Positions 16,262 to 24,560 are shown, numbered from the stretch's first letter. The stretch is DNA of 52,167 nucleotides from JABMPX01 sp964649795 (GCA_964649795.1 CAZYQY010000003.1:1-52167), one strand, 5' to 3'. Numbers and translations are program-made. Notes: generated by a model from the letters alone, not told the origin.

Positions 16262-16501
16262 TTAATCTTTAATATTTAATAATTCACAAATTCTTTCTCT
16301 ATCAAAGCCAATAATAATTTCCCCGTCTATATCTATTACTGGAACTCCTGCTTGGCCGGATCTTTGAACCATTTCCTCTCTTGCTCTTTGGTCTTCAGAT
16401 ACATTAATATCTTCATACTGAAATCCATGCTCATCTAAAAAGGCCTTAAGTGTATAACAATACGAGCAAGCAGGAGTGGAATAAACTTTTATTGCTGGCA
16501 T
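16262..16501 (-). CDS. Glutaredoxin/NrdH-like redox protein
   Basis: A 79-residue thioredoxin fold with redox motif CSYC (TPACSYCYTL), cis-Pro in GVPVID and the GFDRERI end. Known roles are reducing disulfides or feeding ribonucleotide reductase. An earlier in-frame start at 16582 overlaps the promoter and is rejected in favour of ATG 16501. The promoter at 16515-16544 gives a leader of only about 7 nt. As first gene of the glycolysis/pentose operon it may protect the catalytic cysteines of GAPDH (inference). Confidence 0.88.
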   Translation of the reverse strand: MPAIKVYSTPACSYCYTLKAFLDEHGFQYEDINVSEDQRAREEMVQRSGQAGVPVIDIDGEIIIGFDRERICELLNIKD

Positions 16502-16514
16502 GAATATTTCTTTA

Positions 16515-16544
16515 ATTATAGCATAGCAGTTTGAGTTACGACAA
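16515..16544 (-). promoter_or_regulatory. Promoter of the central-carbon operon
   Basis: TTGTCG (16539-16544), 18 nt, TATAAT (16515-16520) on the minus strand. Predicted start near 16508, about 7 nt before the glutaredoxin ATG. Confidence 0.65.
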
Positions 16545-16580
16545 TATATATTTATATAATAGCACAAAAATTTAAAAAAC

Positions 16581-16630
16581 AAAAATCCTGACTGTTAATT
16601 AGTTTTTTATAACTTTAGTCAGGATTTTTT
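16581..16630 (-). terminator. Terminator after the 104-residue gene
   Basis: AAAAATCCTGACT pairs with AGTCAGGATTTTT. The stop codon of the minus-strand 104-residue gene lies within the stem. Runs of A and T on both sides could stop either strand. Confidence 0.75.
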
Positions 16631-16933
16631 TACTTCTTGAAAATACTTTCTCAATTCTCTTCTCAGATTCTTCTTTGTTTTTTGTTTCCCGTTTATATTA
16701 ACTGACACTACATCATATTTGTCTTTTTTTACTATTATCGCTAAAAGTCCGTAAAGTTCTTTGTATCTGGCTTTATGCAAGAAATCAGCTATTTCGCCTT
16801 TTTTTCTAAATTTATTGAGAATTTGTTCAATCTTTTCATTTGGATCTCTAAGATCTATTCCAGACTTAGAAAAATTTTCTACTATTTCCCGAATTATTTT
16901 TTTATTTTCGTCGGTTAATATATCTAAATTCAC
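16619..16933 (-). CDS. Hypothetical protein, 104 residues
   Basis: A small, highly charged, mainly helical protein with no recognised family. The C-terminus is basic (NGKQKTKKNLRRELRKYF), which could suit nucleic-acid contact but proves nothing. It starts at GTG 16933 with a near-perfect AAGGAGGTGA Shine-Dalgarno about 6 nt upstream. It lies 35 nt after the DsbA-like gene, so it is probably on the same transcript, and ends in a terminator. Confidence 0.7.
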   Translation of the reverse strand: MNLDILTDENKKIIREIVENFSKSGIDLRDPNEKIEQILNKFRKKGEIADFLHKARYKELYGLLAIIVKKDKYDVVSVNINGKQKTKKNLRRELRKYFQEVKKS

Positions 16934-16968
16934 GTTTAATCACCTCCTTAAATTTTTAAAAGATCTAA

Positions 16969-17655
16969 TTATTGATTAAGTTTTTCTTCAATAATCTTTT
17001 CGAAATTTATATATGGCTGAGCGCCAATAACTTTCTCACCATTAATTAGGAAAGTTGGCGTTCCTTCCACACCATCTTCATCAGCTTTATCAAACCACGC
17101 TATAATTTCCTTCTCGTGTTCCGATGAATCAAAACATTGATTAAATTTATCATTATCTAAATCTAAATTCCCGGCAGTTGTTTTTAGCCAATCAATCACC
17201 ATGGCTTCTGCTTCCTCTGGTGAATCAATTCCACTAACTTGTTCTAGAATCTCTTGAATATGTTCAAAAAGATACTCGTCAAACTGCCAAAAATTTCCTT
17301 GTTCGCTAGCGCACAGAACTGCCATGCTTAAAACAGAAGGAGAAACAATTCTGTGGATAACCTTAACTTGTCCTTCTTTAATATATTTATCAATAATTAA
17401 GGGCAGTGTTTCTGAATGAAAATTAGCGCAATGTCCGCATAAATGACTGGAATATTCTATAATAGTCACAGGCGCTTTGTCGTCGCCTAAAGCAAAATCG
17501 TTTAAAAGTTCAGCATTATCGCCTTTAAAAATGCTTTCAGCAATAGAAGCAGCTTGATTATCTTCTGGCTGTTTGTTCTGACTGGCATACCAAACTATTC
17601 CGCCCAGAAAAGCTAAAGCTATTATTCCTAAAATAATTGTTTTTTTATTAGTCAT
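16969..17655 (-). CDS. Membrane-anchored DsbA-family thiol-disulfide oxidoreductase
   Basis: A 228-residue protein: one N-terminal membrane helix (about 6-25), then a DsbA/thioredoxin-like domain with active site C73-G-H-C76 and cis-Pro in VEGTPTFLING near the end. It acts outside the membrane to form or isomerise disulfides, here with a CGHC rather than the CPHC site of E. coli DsbA. No DsbB/VKOR partner is in the window. ATG 17655 is chosen over an ATG at 17667 because the promoter at 17663-17691 would start transcription at 17655-17656, making a leaderless mRNA. Confidence 0.9.
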   Translation of the reverse strand: MTNKKTIILGIIALAFLGGIVWYASQNKQPEDNQAASIAESIFKGDNAELLNDFALGDDKAPVTIIEYSSHLCGHCANFHSETLPLIIDKYIKEGQVKVIHRIVSPSVLSMAVLCASEQGNFWQFDEYLFEHIQEILEQVSGIDSPEEAEAMVIDWLKTTAGNLDLDNDKFNQCFDSSEHEKEIIAWFDKADEDGVEGTPTFLINGEKVIGAQPYINFEKIIEEKLNQ

Positions 17656-17662
17656 ATTTTTT

Positions 17663-17691
17663 AGCATATCATTTATTATTTAAAATAGCAA
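17663..17691 (-). promoter_or_regulatory. Promoter giving a leaderless dsbA-like mRNA
   Basis: TTGCTA (17686-17691), 17 nt, TATGCT (17663-17668) on the minus strand; -10 edge 8 nt from ATG 17655. Confidence 0.55.
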
Positions 17692-17705
17692 ATTTTTAAT
17701 TTAAC

Positions 17706-17735
17706 TTGACTTTATCTATGCATATATTCTAATAT
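17706..17735 (+). promoter_or_regulatory. Promoter of the P-loop kinase gene
   Basis: TTGACT (17706-17711), 18 nt, TAATAT (17730-17735). It gives a leader of about 22 nt with an AGGAGG site, in contrast to the leaderless unit on the other strand. Confidence 0.6.
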
Positions 17736-17763
17736 TAAATAAGATAAAAAAAAGGAGGTTAAA

Positions 17764-18273
17764 ATGAAAATAGCAATTGCTGGCGCCCATGGCGTAGGTA
17801 AAAGTTCTTTTGCCAAAGAATTGGCCAAGAGAATGAATTTGAATTATATCCCTGATATTGTCAGAGAAGAGGCTGTTCCTAAGGGGTTTGTTATTAACGA
17901 AAACACCCCTTCCGAAGTGCAACTTTGGTTAGTTTTCAGACAATGGGAACTAGAACAGATAACTCCTGAAAGCTGGGTAGCAGATAAATCTCTTCTTGAT
18001 TACTTAGTTTACGGGAAAATAGTTCTAAAAGAAAAAGATGTTGAGGAATTAATTGAGAAGATAATTAAACGCAATATCGGCTACGATCAAGTTTTTTATC
18101 TGCCAATTGAATTTCCGATGGAAAGCGACGGCATCAGAAGCGATAATGAAGATTTCAGAAAAGAAGTAGATTGTCTTTACAAAGAAACCCTTAAGGAACT
18201 TGGGATAAAACACATTCCTCTTTCTGGTTCAGTTGAACAAAGAATAGTTCAAGCTTTAGAATATTTAAAATAG
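17764..18273 (+). CDS. P-loop NTPase/nucleoside-kinase-like protein (AAA_28/NadR-like)
   Basis: A 169-residue protein. The Walker A motif GAHGVGKS lies at 7-14; DKSLLDYLVY near 79-88 resembles the LID/Walker-B side of small kinases, and FYLPIEFPMESDGIRS is typical of the AAA_28/NadR-type group. The likely activity is phosphorylation of a small metabolite or nucleoside; the substrate cannot be told. Strong AGGAGGT site 6 nt before ATG. Monocistronic: own promoter upstream and a hairpin terminator downstream. Confidence 0.78.
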   Translation: MKIAIAGAHGVGKSSFAKELAKRMNLNYIPDIVREEAVPKGFVINENTPSEVQLWLVFRQWELEQITPESWVADKSLLDYLVYGKIVLKEKDVEELIEKIIKRNIGYDQVFYLPIEFPMESDGIRSDNEDFRKEVDCLYKETLKELGIKHIPLSGSVEQRIVQALEYLK

Positions 18274-18301
18274 AAAAATTCTATCATTGAACATTTAAGA
18301 C

Positions 18302-18340
18302 GCCCTGACTCTAATCCAATAGTGCCAGGGCTTTTATTTT
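18302..18340 (+). terminator. Terminator after the kinase gene
   Basis: GCCCTG (18302-18307) pairs with CAGGGC (18326-18331), followed by TTTTATTTT. It overlaps the last codons of rnhB on the other strand. Confidence 0.6.
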
Positions 18341-18946
18341 AATTGGTCTAAAACTTTTACGATGAATTTCGCATGGACCAAATTTTCTTAATCTTTTCAA
18401 ATGAAGTTTAGTTCCGTATCCTTTATGTTGAGCAAATCCATATTTAGGATATTTTTTATCAAGCCGCTGCATCAATCTATCCCGGCTCACCTTGGCTATA
18501 ATAGAAGCCAGGGACACAGATAAAATCTTTTCATCGCCTTTAACAATTGCTCTCTGTTTAATTTTTAAATTATTCAAAGTTCTATTGCCGTCTAAAAAAA
18601 GAAAATCCGGCCATTGTTTAAACTTCTTTAATGACCTTAACCAGGCCAGTTCAGTAGCTTTTAAAATATTGATTCTATCAATTACTTTTGGCCAGACAAA
18701 ACTTACTGACCATTTAATTCTTGGCTCTTGTTTAATTGCCTCAAAAACTTCTTCTCTTTGTTTTTCAGAAAGTTGTTTAGAGTCCTTAATTTTTATACCT
18801 TTAAGATTGGGTAAATTATTTTTATCAATTAAAACAGCTGCTCCTGCCACTGGTCCAGCTAAAGGGCCTCGCCCTGCCTCATCAACTCCAGCTATAATCT
18901 TATATCCATCCTTAAAAGCCTTTTTTTCTAAATAGGAAAAAGCCAT
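18311..18946 (-). CDS. rnhB: Ribonuclease HII
   Basis: A 211-residue enzyme that cuts RNA in RNA-DNA hybrids and at single ribonucleotides in DNA. GVDEAGRGPLAGPVAGAAV holds catalytic Asp22 and Glu23; further acidic residues sit in FLFLDGN and KVSRDRLM, followed by the diagnostic YPKYGFAQHKGYGT. The last codons lie in the terminator of the convergent kinase gene. It follows the dehydrogenase by 3 nt and is probably co-transcribed. Confidence 0.95.
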   Translation of the reverse strand: MAFSYLEKKAFKDGYKIIAGVDEAGRGPLAGPVAGAAVLIDKNNLPNLKGIKIKDSKQLSEKQREEVFEAIKQEPRIKWSVSFVWPKVIDRINILKATELAWLRSLKKFKQWPDFLFLDGNRTLNNLKIKQRAIVKGDEKILSVSLASIIAKVSRDRLMQRLDKKYPKYGFAQHKGYGTKLHLKRLRKFGPCEIHRKSFRPIKIKALALLD

Positions 18947-18949
18947 AGA

Positions 18950-19909
18950 TTACTTGACTGGATTCAATGGCTCATCCCCTTCTAAAATAGCAATAATATT
19001 ATTAGCGGCCATTTCAGCCATTTTATCCCTTGTTCCCAAAGTAGCTGAAGCAATATGAGGAGTTAAAACAACATTTTCTAATTCAGTTAATCCAGGAGTT
19101 AATTCAGGTTCTTTTTCAAATACATCTAATGCAGCTCCGGCAATTTTCTTTTCCTTTAATACTTCAACTAAAGCTGCTTCATCAATAATTGGACCGCGAG
19201 AAGTATTAATTAAATAAGCTGTTTGCTTCATTAATGCTAATTTTTCTGCATTGATTAAATGACGAGTTTTTTCTGTCAAAACAGTATGCAAACTCACAAA
19301 ATCCGCTTCTTTTAATAAATCGTCTATTTCTCTATACTCTATATTGTATTTTTTCTCCAATTCTTCATTGCGCTGCACATCAAAATAAATAATTTTTACA
19401 TTAAAGCCGTCTTGCATTCTTTGAGCTACTGCTGAACCAATTCTACCTAATCCTATAATCCCCAAAGTTTTCCCTTTAATATCAGCTCCTAAAAGCAGTT
19501 TTGGCCCCCATGCTTTATACTTGCCGTCTCGAATAAATTTATCTGCTTCAACAATTCTCTCAGCAATAGAAAAAAGAAAAGCAATTGTATGCTCGGCAAC
19601 TGATTCGGTTAAAACGCCCGGCGTATTAGTTACTATAATCTCTCTTTTTTGTGCTTCAGCTACATCAATGTTATTATAGCCAACCGCATAATTAGCAATA
19701 ATTTTTAATTGTTTGCCAGCTGCTTCTATAACCTCTTTATCAATCTTCTCTGTTAAGACTGATAAAATAGCGTCAACGCCTTTAACGCTTTCTAATAAAT
19801 CCTCTCTTAATATTTTATCTTCTGGGCCAACTGAAACGTCCCATCCCTTATCTTTTAACAAACTGATTCCTTTGTCAGGAATTTGGCGAGTAATAAATAT
19901 TTTTGGCAT
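18950..19909 (-). CDS. D-2-hydroxyacid dehydrogenase (glyoxylate/hydroxypyruvate reductase-like)
   Basis: A 319-residue NAD(P)-dependent dehydrogenase. Catalytic domain parts are at both ends. The Rossmann motif lies in GIIGLGRIGSAVAQ near 150-163, catalytic Arg in NTSRGPIIDEAAL near 236, the Glu in the linker to EKEPELTPGL, and catalytic His in LTPHIASAT near 290. It reduces a 2-keto acid such as glyoxylate, hydroxypyruvate or pyruvate. A box TAATAT 7 nt before ATG suggests leaderless transcription, but no good -35 is seen. The first 143 coding bases and about 80 upstream bases are duplicated at 20436-20657. Confidence 0.92.
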   Translation of the reverse strand: MPKIFITRQIPDKGISLLKDKGWDVSVGPEDKILREDLLESVKGVDAILSVLTEKIDKEVIEAAGKQLKIIANYAVGYNNIDVAEAQKREIIVTNTPGVLTESVAEHTIAFLFSIAERIVEADKFIRDGKYKAWGPKLLLGADIKGKTLGIIGLGRIGSAVAQRMQDGFNVKIIYFDVQRNEELEKKYNIEYREIDDLLKEADFVSLHTVLTEKTRHLINAEKLALMKQTAYLINTSRGPIIDEAALVEVLKEKKIAGAALDVFEKEPELTPGLTELENVVLTPHIASATLGTRDKMAEMAANNIIAILEGDEPLNPVK

Positions 19910-19988
19910 AGAATTATATTATTCTAAATTCTGACGAAGAATTTTATAATTTCTCGTCTTAACTTAAAACAACTTTAATTATTTTTAA
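19767..19988. repeat. Direct duplication, parental copy
   Basis: 222 bases matching 20436-20657 at a constant 669-base offset with no indels and about a dozen substitutions by eye. It covers the dehydrogenase upstream region and codons 1-47. Confidence 0.93.
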
Positions 19989-20000
19989 CTTTATTTTACC

Positions 20001-20022
20001 AAAAAATCGCCAATTTGGCGAT
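20001..20022 (-). terminator. Terminator after the NUDIX gene
   Basis: ATCGCCAA and TTGGCGAT form a compact stem; on the minus strand it is followed by TTTTTT. Confidence 0.75.
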
Positions 20023-20044
20023 AGTTTATAAAATATTTAATGTT

Positions 20045-20578
20045 CTATTTTTTATGTTTTGCTGCTATTAATAAAGATTTTTCAAAATCCGGCAAAAAAC
20101 TCTGTTCTTTTATTTTATTTTTATTTAACCAGATAAATTCAATCTCATTAGGATATTCTTTTGATTTAAATTCTAGCTGTTTGGATAAATCAATTAAATA
20201 TACAAAATAAACACGATGAATTAATTTTTCTTTTTTAATATATGACCAATTATAGATAAGCTCTGGTTCAAAATTAAGATTAAAACCAATCTCTTCATTT
20301 AATTCTCTTTTTAAAGCATCTAAAATACTTTCACCAAATTCTATATGACCACCGGGTACATCTCTGATACCCTTAGTTGTTTTATAATATAAAACTTTAT
20401 CTTTAAAGCGAAAAATTGCTTTAATACTTAACTTGATAGCGTCAACGCCTTTAACGCCTTCTAATAAATCCTCTCTTGATATTTTATCTTCTGGGCCAAC
20501 TGAAACGTCCCGTCCCTTATCTTTTAACAAACTGATTCCTTTGTCAGGAATCTGACGAGTAATAAATATTTTTGGCAT
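20045..20578 (-). CDS. NUDIX hydrolase fused to a duplicated dehydrogenase N-terminus
   Basis: A 177-residue chimera. Residues 1-47 are nearly identical to residues 1-47 of the dehydrogenase upstream (changes W23R, L34S, S41G). At residue 48 the sequence switches to KLSIKAIFRF, a normal NUDIX beginning. The NUDIX box is complete: G77, E83, R91, E92, E95, E96, G98. The domain would hydrolyse a nucleoside diphosphate-linked substrate, which is unknown. The duplicated piece carries the dehydrogenase upstream region too, so the NUDIX gene acquired expression signals and start codon from its neighbour. Whether the 47-residue fragment folds or is simply a tag is unclear; an internal start at the breakpoint is not obvious. 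Confidence 0.88.
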   Translation of the reverse strand: MPKIFITRQIPDKGISLLKDKGRDVSVGPEDKISREDLLEGVKGVDAIKLSIKAIFRFKDKVLYYKTTKGIRDVPGGHIEFGESILDALKRELNEEIGFNLNFEPELIYNWSYIKKEKLIHRVYFVYLIDLSKQLEFKSKEYPNEIEFIWLNKNKIKEQSFLPDFEKSLLIAAKHKK

Positions 20579-20657
20579 AGAATTATATTATTCTAAATTC
20601 TGACGAAGAATTTTATAATTTCTCGCCTTAACTCAAAATAACTTTATTTATTTTTGA
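20436..20657. repeat. Direct duplication, second copy (fusion boundary at 20436)
   Basis: Copy of 19767-19988. Identity stops abruptly at 20436, inside the codon run for Val-Asp-Ala-Ile, which marks the join to the NUDIX sequence. Confidence 0.93.
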
Positions 20658-20679
20658 TTTTTATAGACAACTAAAAAAT

Positions 20680-22116
20680 TTAATCTATCATTTTTAACAA
20701 TCTAACATTACAGCCTTTTTCTGTGTCTTCTATGATAATCCCCTTTTCTAATAAATCCTTTCTTATTTTATCCGCTTCTTTATAATCCTTATTATTTCTC
20801 GCTTCAGTTCTCTGGCTGAGCATTTTTTTAATTGTTTTATTATTAATTAATTCAGACAATTGTTTTCGATATTTCTGATAAAGCAAATCTATAAACCCTA
20901 AAACAGAATCAATTTCAATAATATATTTTTTAATTTCTTGAGATTGTTTTAAATTAAGATTTTCCATTATTTTATTAATTTCATTGATGAAATCAAAAAG
21001 AGATGCTAATCCAGAGCTTATATTCAAATCCCTGTCCATTGCTTTTTTAAAATCATCTCTAGTTTTAGATATTTTATCTTTTATATCAAGCTTATTTTTT
21101 TCTTTACTTTTAATTAAATCGAGATTAATGAGAAAATCCAATAATTTAATAACCACTGATTCTGCTTCTTTAAAATCCTTTAAAGTGAAATTAAGAATTT
21201 TGCGATAATGTGTTTTTAATAAAATAAATCTCATTAATAAAAGATTGTATCCTTTATCCTTAATATCTCTTAAAGTATAAAAATTGCCTAATGATTTGCT
21301 CATTTTCTTGCCTTGAACCAGTAAATGTTCATTATGCATCCAGTAATTAACAAACTTCTTTTTTGTAGCTGCTTCTGATTGGGCAATTTCATTAGTATGG
21401 TGAGGGAAAATTAAATCAACTCCTCCAGTATGGATGTCAAATCTTTCCCCTAAATATTTCATTGACATGGCTGAACATTCTATATGCCATCCAGGATGGC
21501 CTTTGCCAATTGATGTATCCCAGAAAACTTTGCCATGTTCTGGCTTATATGCCTTCCATAAAGCAAAATCATTAATTTGTTCTTTATTGTACTCATCTGA
21601 CAAATTTAAACGACAAAAGGCATTATGCTTTAATTTTTGTTTGTCCAGCTGTGCTAATTTTCCATAATCAGAAAATTTGGAAATTTTGAAATAAATAGAT
21701 TTTTCTGATTCGTAGGAATATCCTTGTTTTCCTATTTTTTTTATTAAATCAACAATTTCAGAAATATGCTCTGTTGCTTTAGGCATAATATCAGGCATTT
21801 GTATATTCAATGAATTAATATCCTGGATAAACGCTTTTAAGTAAAAATCTGTAAACTCTTTTAATATCTGGCCAGCCTTCTGGCTGTTTTTTATGGTTTT
21901 GTCATCAATATCAGTAATATTCATCACATGCTTAACTTTAAATCCGCTGTATTTTAAATAGCGTTTAAGCAGATCAACAAAAATATATGACCTAAAATTA
22001 CCTATATGGGCAAAATCATAAACTGTTGGGCCACAGCTATACAGACCAATTTTCCCTTTTTTAATAGGTTTAAATATCTCAATTTTTCTGGTTAAAGTAT
22101 TAAATATCTTAAGCAT
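20680..22116 (-). CDS. cysS: Cysteinyl-tRNA synthetase
   Basis: A 478-residue class I synthetase. Zinc ligand Cys28 and HIGN (37-40) lie in SCGPTVYDFAHIGNFRSY; GWHIECSAMSMKYLG holds other zinc-site residues; KMSKSLGN lies near 270; a helical DALR-type anticodon domain and a short C-terminal end follow. It charges tRNA-Cys. Length and motifs are normal. The start lies 12 nt after tgt, in the run trmH-tgt-cysS. Confidence 0.97.
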   Translation of the reverse strand: MLKIFNTLTRKIEIFKPIKKGKIGLYSCGPTVYDFAHIGNFRSYIFVDLLKRYLKYSGFKVKHVMNITDIDDKTIKNSQKAGQILKEFTDFYLKAFIQDINSLNIQMPDIMPKATEHISEIVDLIKKIGKQGYSYESEKSIYFKISKFSDYGKLAQLDKQKLKHNAFCRLNLSDEYNKEQINDFALWKAYKPEHGKVFWDTSIGKGHPGWHIECSAMSMKYLGERFDIHTGGVDLIFPHHTNEIAQSEAATKKKFVNYWMHNEHLLVQGKKMSKSLGNFYTLRDIKDKGYNLLLMRFILLKTHYRKILNFTLKDFKEAESVVIKLLDFLINLDLIKSKEKNKLDIKDKISKTRDDFKKAMDRDLNISSGLASLFDFINEINKIMENLNLKQSQEIKKYIIEIDSVLGFIDLLYQKYRKQLSELINNKTIKKMLSQRTEARNNKDYKEADKIRKDLLEKGIIIEDTEKGCNVRLLKMID

Positions 22117-22128
22117 ATTTTTATCATA

Positions 22129-23280
22129 TCAGATTTTTAATGGTTTTTCAATTTTAATACCCTGTCTTATTCTTTCCATTAATCTATGGATAAACCATAA
22201 ATTATGAAAAGTAGATAAACGCAAGCCAAGTATTTCTTTTGTCTTGAAAAGATGATGCAAATAAGCTCTGCTGAAATTCTGGCAAGTATAACAAGAACAA
22301 TTCTTCATAATTGGATTTTTATCTGATTCATAGCGAGCATTCAAAATATTCAATTCTTTTTTAGGTGTTAAGAAAATACCATGGCGGGCTAAACGAGTCG
22401 GATAAACACAGTCAAAAAGATCAACTCCATTTTTAACTGCTTTAACTAAATCATCAGGATGGCCAATCCCTAAAAGGTGGCGCGGTTTTTGTTCAGGCAT
22501 TTCAGGAATAACCCAATTCAGAATTCTATACATATCTTTTTTCGTTTTCCCTAAAGAACCGCCAATAGCCAAACCTTCAAAAGGCATCTGGCTTATAAAT
22601 TTAGCACTTTTTATTCTTAAATCGCGCCAATGGCTTCCTTGAATAATTCCAAAAAGCGCCTGGTCTTTGCTTTTCTTGGTTTTTAAGCAAATCTCTGCCC
22701 AATTATGAGTTCTTTGCATTGATTCTTTAGTATAATTATAATCTGACAAAGGAGAAGTGCATTCATCAAAAGCAAAAATAATATCTGCTCCTAATGCTTC
22801 TTGGATTTGAATTGATTTTTCTGGAGTTAAAAAATGCTTTGAACCATCCAAATGAGATTTAAATTCCACTCCTTTTTGATTGACTTTAAATAATTTAAGT
22901 CTAACAGGTTTTTCTGGTTTCTTATCATTGCCAGGGAAAAATCCTGATATTTTGCCTACTCCATGTTCCAAACCAAATCCCAAGCTAAAAACCTGGAACC
23001 CTCCGCTATCAGTGGCTATTGGCCCAGACCAATTCATAAATTTATGCAATCCTCCCATTTTCTTTACAACCTGATGTCCAGGCCTTAAATAGAGATGATA
23101 AGTATTGCTTAGAACAGCTTCAAAACCAATTTCTTTAATTTCTTCTGGAGACAAGCATTTTACAGTCGCCTTAGTAGCAACTGGATAAAAAGCCGGCGTA
23201 TGAATTACTCCGTGAGGTGTTTGAATTAATCCTAAACGGGCTTTTGATTTTTTACTTTTTTTGAGGATTTTGAAAAACAT
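22129..23280 (-). CDS. tgt: tRNA-guanine transglycosylase
   Basis: A 383-residue enzyme exchanging G34 of Asn, Asp, His and Tyr tRNAs for preQ1 (bacterial type) or queuine. General base Asp91 lies in ATDSGGFQVFSL and the nucleophile in DLFDCVYPTRLARHG. The zinc site CSCYTC plus the later His in LSTFHN is complete. No queuosine synthesis gene is in the window, so the base may be salvaged (inference). A Lys-rich insert near 115-130 (GFFPGNDKKPEKPVRLK) is unusual for the family. The start overlaps trmH by 29 nt. Confidence 0.94.
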   Translation of the reverse strand: MFFKILKKSKKSKARLGLIQTPHGVIHTPAFYPVATKATVKCLSPEEIKEIGFEAVLSNTYHLYLRPGHQVVKKMGGLHKFMNWSGPIATDSGGFQVFSLGFGLEHGVGKISGFFPGNDKKPEKPVRLKLFKVNQKGVEFKSHLDGSKHFLTPEKSIQIQEALGADIIFAFDECTSPLSDYNYTKESMQRTHNWAEICLKTKKSKDQALFGIIQGSHWRDLRIKSAKFISQMPFEGLAIGGSLGKTKKDMYRILNWVIPEMPEQKPRHLLGIGHPDDLVKAVKNGVDLFDCVYPTRLARHGIFLTPKKELNILNARYESDKNPIMKNCSCYTCQNFSRAYLHHLFKTKEILGLRLSTFHNLWFIHRLMERIRQGIKIEKPLKI

Positions 23281-23716
23281 AATAATAGCCTGCTATGCCA
23301 AAAGCAACAGATACATTTAAAGATTCTTTTTTACCAAGCATTGGCAGATGGATAATTTGGTCGGCTTTTTTTAAAACACAAGAAGAAACTCCTTTAACTT
23401 CATTGCCAATGACCAAAGCTAATGGAAAATTTGGCTTAAATTTAGTATAAGGCAAACTTTTTTTTGTTTGTTCTAAGGCAAGAATAAAAACTTTTTCTTT
23501 TTTTAATTTATCTATTAATCGCCATATTTGAGAATGATACTCCCATGAAATATTTTCTTCTGCTCCTAATGCGGTTTTGGATATTTTAGAATTTGGCGGC
23601 TTACCGCAAATACCGCATAAAAATATTTTATCAACTCCTAATGCATCAGATGTACGAAAAATAGACCCGATATTTTCCAAGCTCCGAATATTGTCACAAA
23701 TTACATAAAAAGGCAT
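23252..23716 (-). CDS. SpoU/TrmH-family RNA 2'-O-methyltransferase
   Basis: A 154-residue SPOUT methyltransferase with the knot motifs NIRSLENIGSIFRTSDALG near the start, LVIGNEVKGVS and IHLPMLGKKESLNVSVAFGIA. It methylates a ribose in tRNA or rRNA; the short length without an L30e-like extension resembles TrmH/TrmL-type enzymes. ATG 23716 is chosen over a GTG at 23728 that lies in the palindromic element at 23721-23827. No Shine-Dalgarno is visible. Confidence 0.9.
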   Translation of the reverse strand: MPFYVICDNIRSLENIGSIFRTSDALGVDKIFLCGICGKPPNSKISKTALGAEENISWEYHSQIWRLIDKLKKEKVFILALEQTKKSLPYTKFKPNFPLALVIGNEVKGVSSCVLKKADQIIHLPMLGKKESLNVSVAFGIAGYYYVFQNPQKK

Positions 23717-23720
23717 AGTT

Positions 23721-23827
23721 AAAAGCACGTCCTTAAAATATACATCCTTTCCATCTTAAATTATTTAACAGATGAATATCTTGAAAGTATTGTTAGGCAA
23801 GAATGTATATTTTAAGAACGTGCTTTT
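23721..23827. repeat. Palindromic element, TACATCCTT type, copy 2
   Basis: Outer arms AAAAGCACG (23721-23729) and CGTGCTTTT (23819-23827), continuing through CTTAAAATATACATCCTT and AAGAATGTATATTTTAAG; about 55 unpaired bases inside. The arm core matches 9834-9902. It fills the divergent region before trmH. Confidence 0.75.
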
Positions 23828-23858
23828 AGCATATATCTTCTTTCCTTACTCTTCAACC

Positions 23859-23887
23859 TTGACTAATATACATATTTATGCTTTAAT
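23859..23887 (+). promoter_or_regulatory. Promoter of the RlpA-like gene
   Basis: TTGACT (23859-23864), 17 nt, TTTAAT (23882-23887). Leader about 39 nt, ending in an AGGAGG site. Confidence 0.6.
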
Positions 23888-23932
23888 AGAATAAAGAAAA
23901 ATAGTTCTTTAATTTTAATAAAAGGAGGAGTG

Positions 23933-24508
23933 ATGAAAAAGATAATGTTCTTGATCACAGGGATCTTTATGATAGTCGTAGCAACAACTATTGGGGCAAT
24001 AATGATTAGTAACTTAATTAATAAATGTGATCCAGAGCCCCAAAATCATGTTTTTATTAACTACCATAGCTACCAGTATTCTGCTTATGTAAGCTGGTAT
24101 GGCAGGCCGTTTCATGGGCGGACAATGGCTAATGGAGAAAAATATAATATGCATTCTCCTGATACAGCTGCTCATAAAACACTGCCTTTTGGTACTAAGG
24201 TAAAAGCTACTAACCTTAATGGCCAAAGTACTAATCTTGTTATTAAAGACCGGGGACCATATATCCTTGGAAGAGAGTTTGATCTTTCATATGCTGCGGC
24301 CAAAAAGCTTGGGTTGATTAAAGATGGCGTAGCATTAGTAAAAGTAGAAATTTTCACAAATGAAAAATTCTATTTTTACAAAATCAAAAGTAAAGAAACT
24401 CTTTGGCGGCTATTCGGTCCTAAATGGACTAGAATAGCTAAGATAAACAATATCCGCCCAGAGGAAATTAAAAAAGGGACAAAAATAATTGTTCCCTATA
24501 AATTCTAA
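23933..24508 (+). CDS. RlpA-like double-psi beta-barrel protein with C-terminal LysM
   Basis: A 191-residue exported or anchored protein: hydrophobic N-terminus (2-26), RlpA-type barrel (about 45-140) with SWYGRPFHGRTMANGE, HKTLPFGTKV and the active-site-like VIKDRGPY, then a LysM-like C-terminus (YKIKSKETLWRLFGPKW ... IKKGTKIIVPYKF). RlpA proteins bind or cleave glycan strands stripped of stem peptides; LysM binds peptidoglycan. AGGAGG lies 4 nt before ATG 23933; a GTG at 23930 is the alternative start. Own promoter and terminator make it monocistronic. Confidence 0.9.
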   Translation: MKKIMFLITGIFMIVVATTIGAIMISNLINKCDPEPQNHVFINYHSYQYSAYVSWYGRPFHGRTMANGEKYNMHSPDTAAHKTLPFGTKVKATNLNGQSTNLVIKDRGPYILGREFDLSYAAAKKLGLIKDGVALVKVEIFTNEKFYFYKIKSKETLWRLFGPKWTRIAKINNIRPEEIKKGTKIIVPYKF

Positions 24509-24519
24509 AAGAATTTAAT

Positions 24520-24552
24520 AAAAGGCTTATGCTAAACAGCATAAGCCTTTTT
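24520..24552. terminator. Bidirectional terminator
   Basis: AAAAGGCTTATGCT, loop AAAC, AGCATAAGCCTTTTT. It ends the RlpA-like gene and the convergent 115-residue gene. Confidence 0.88.
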
Positions 24553-24560
24553 AAATGTTA

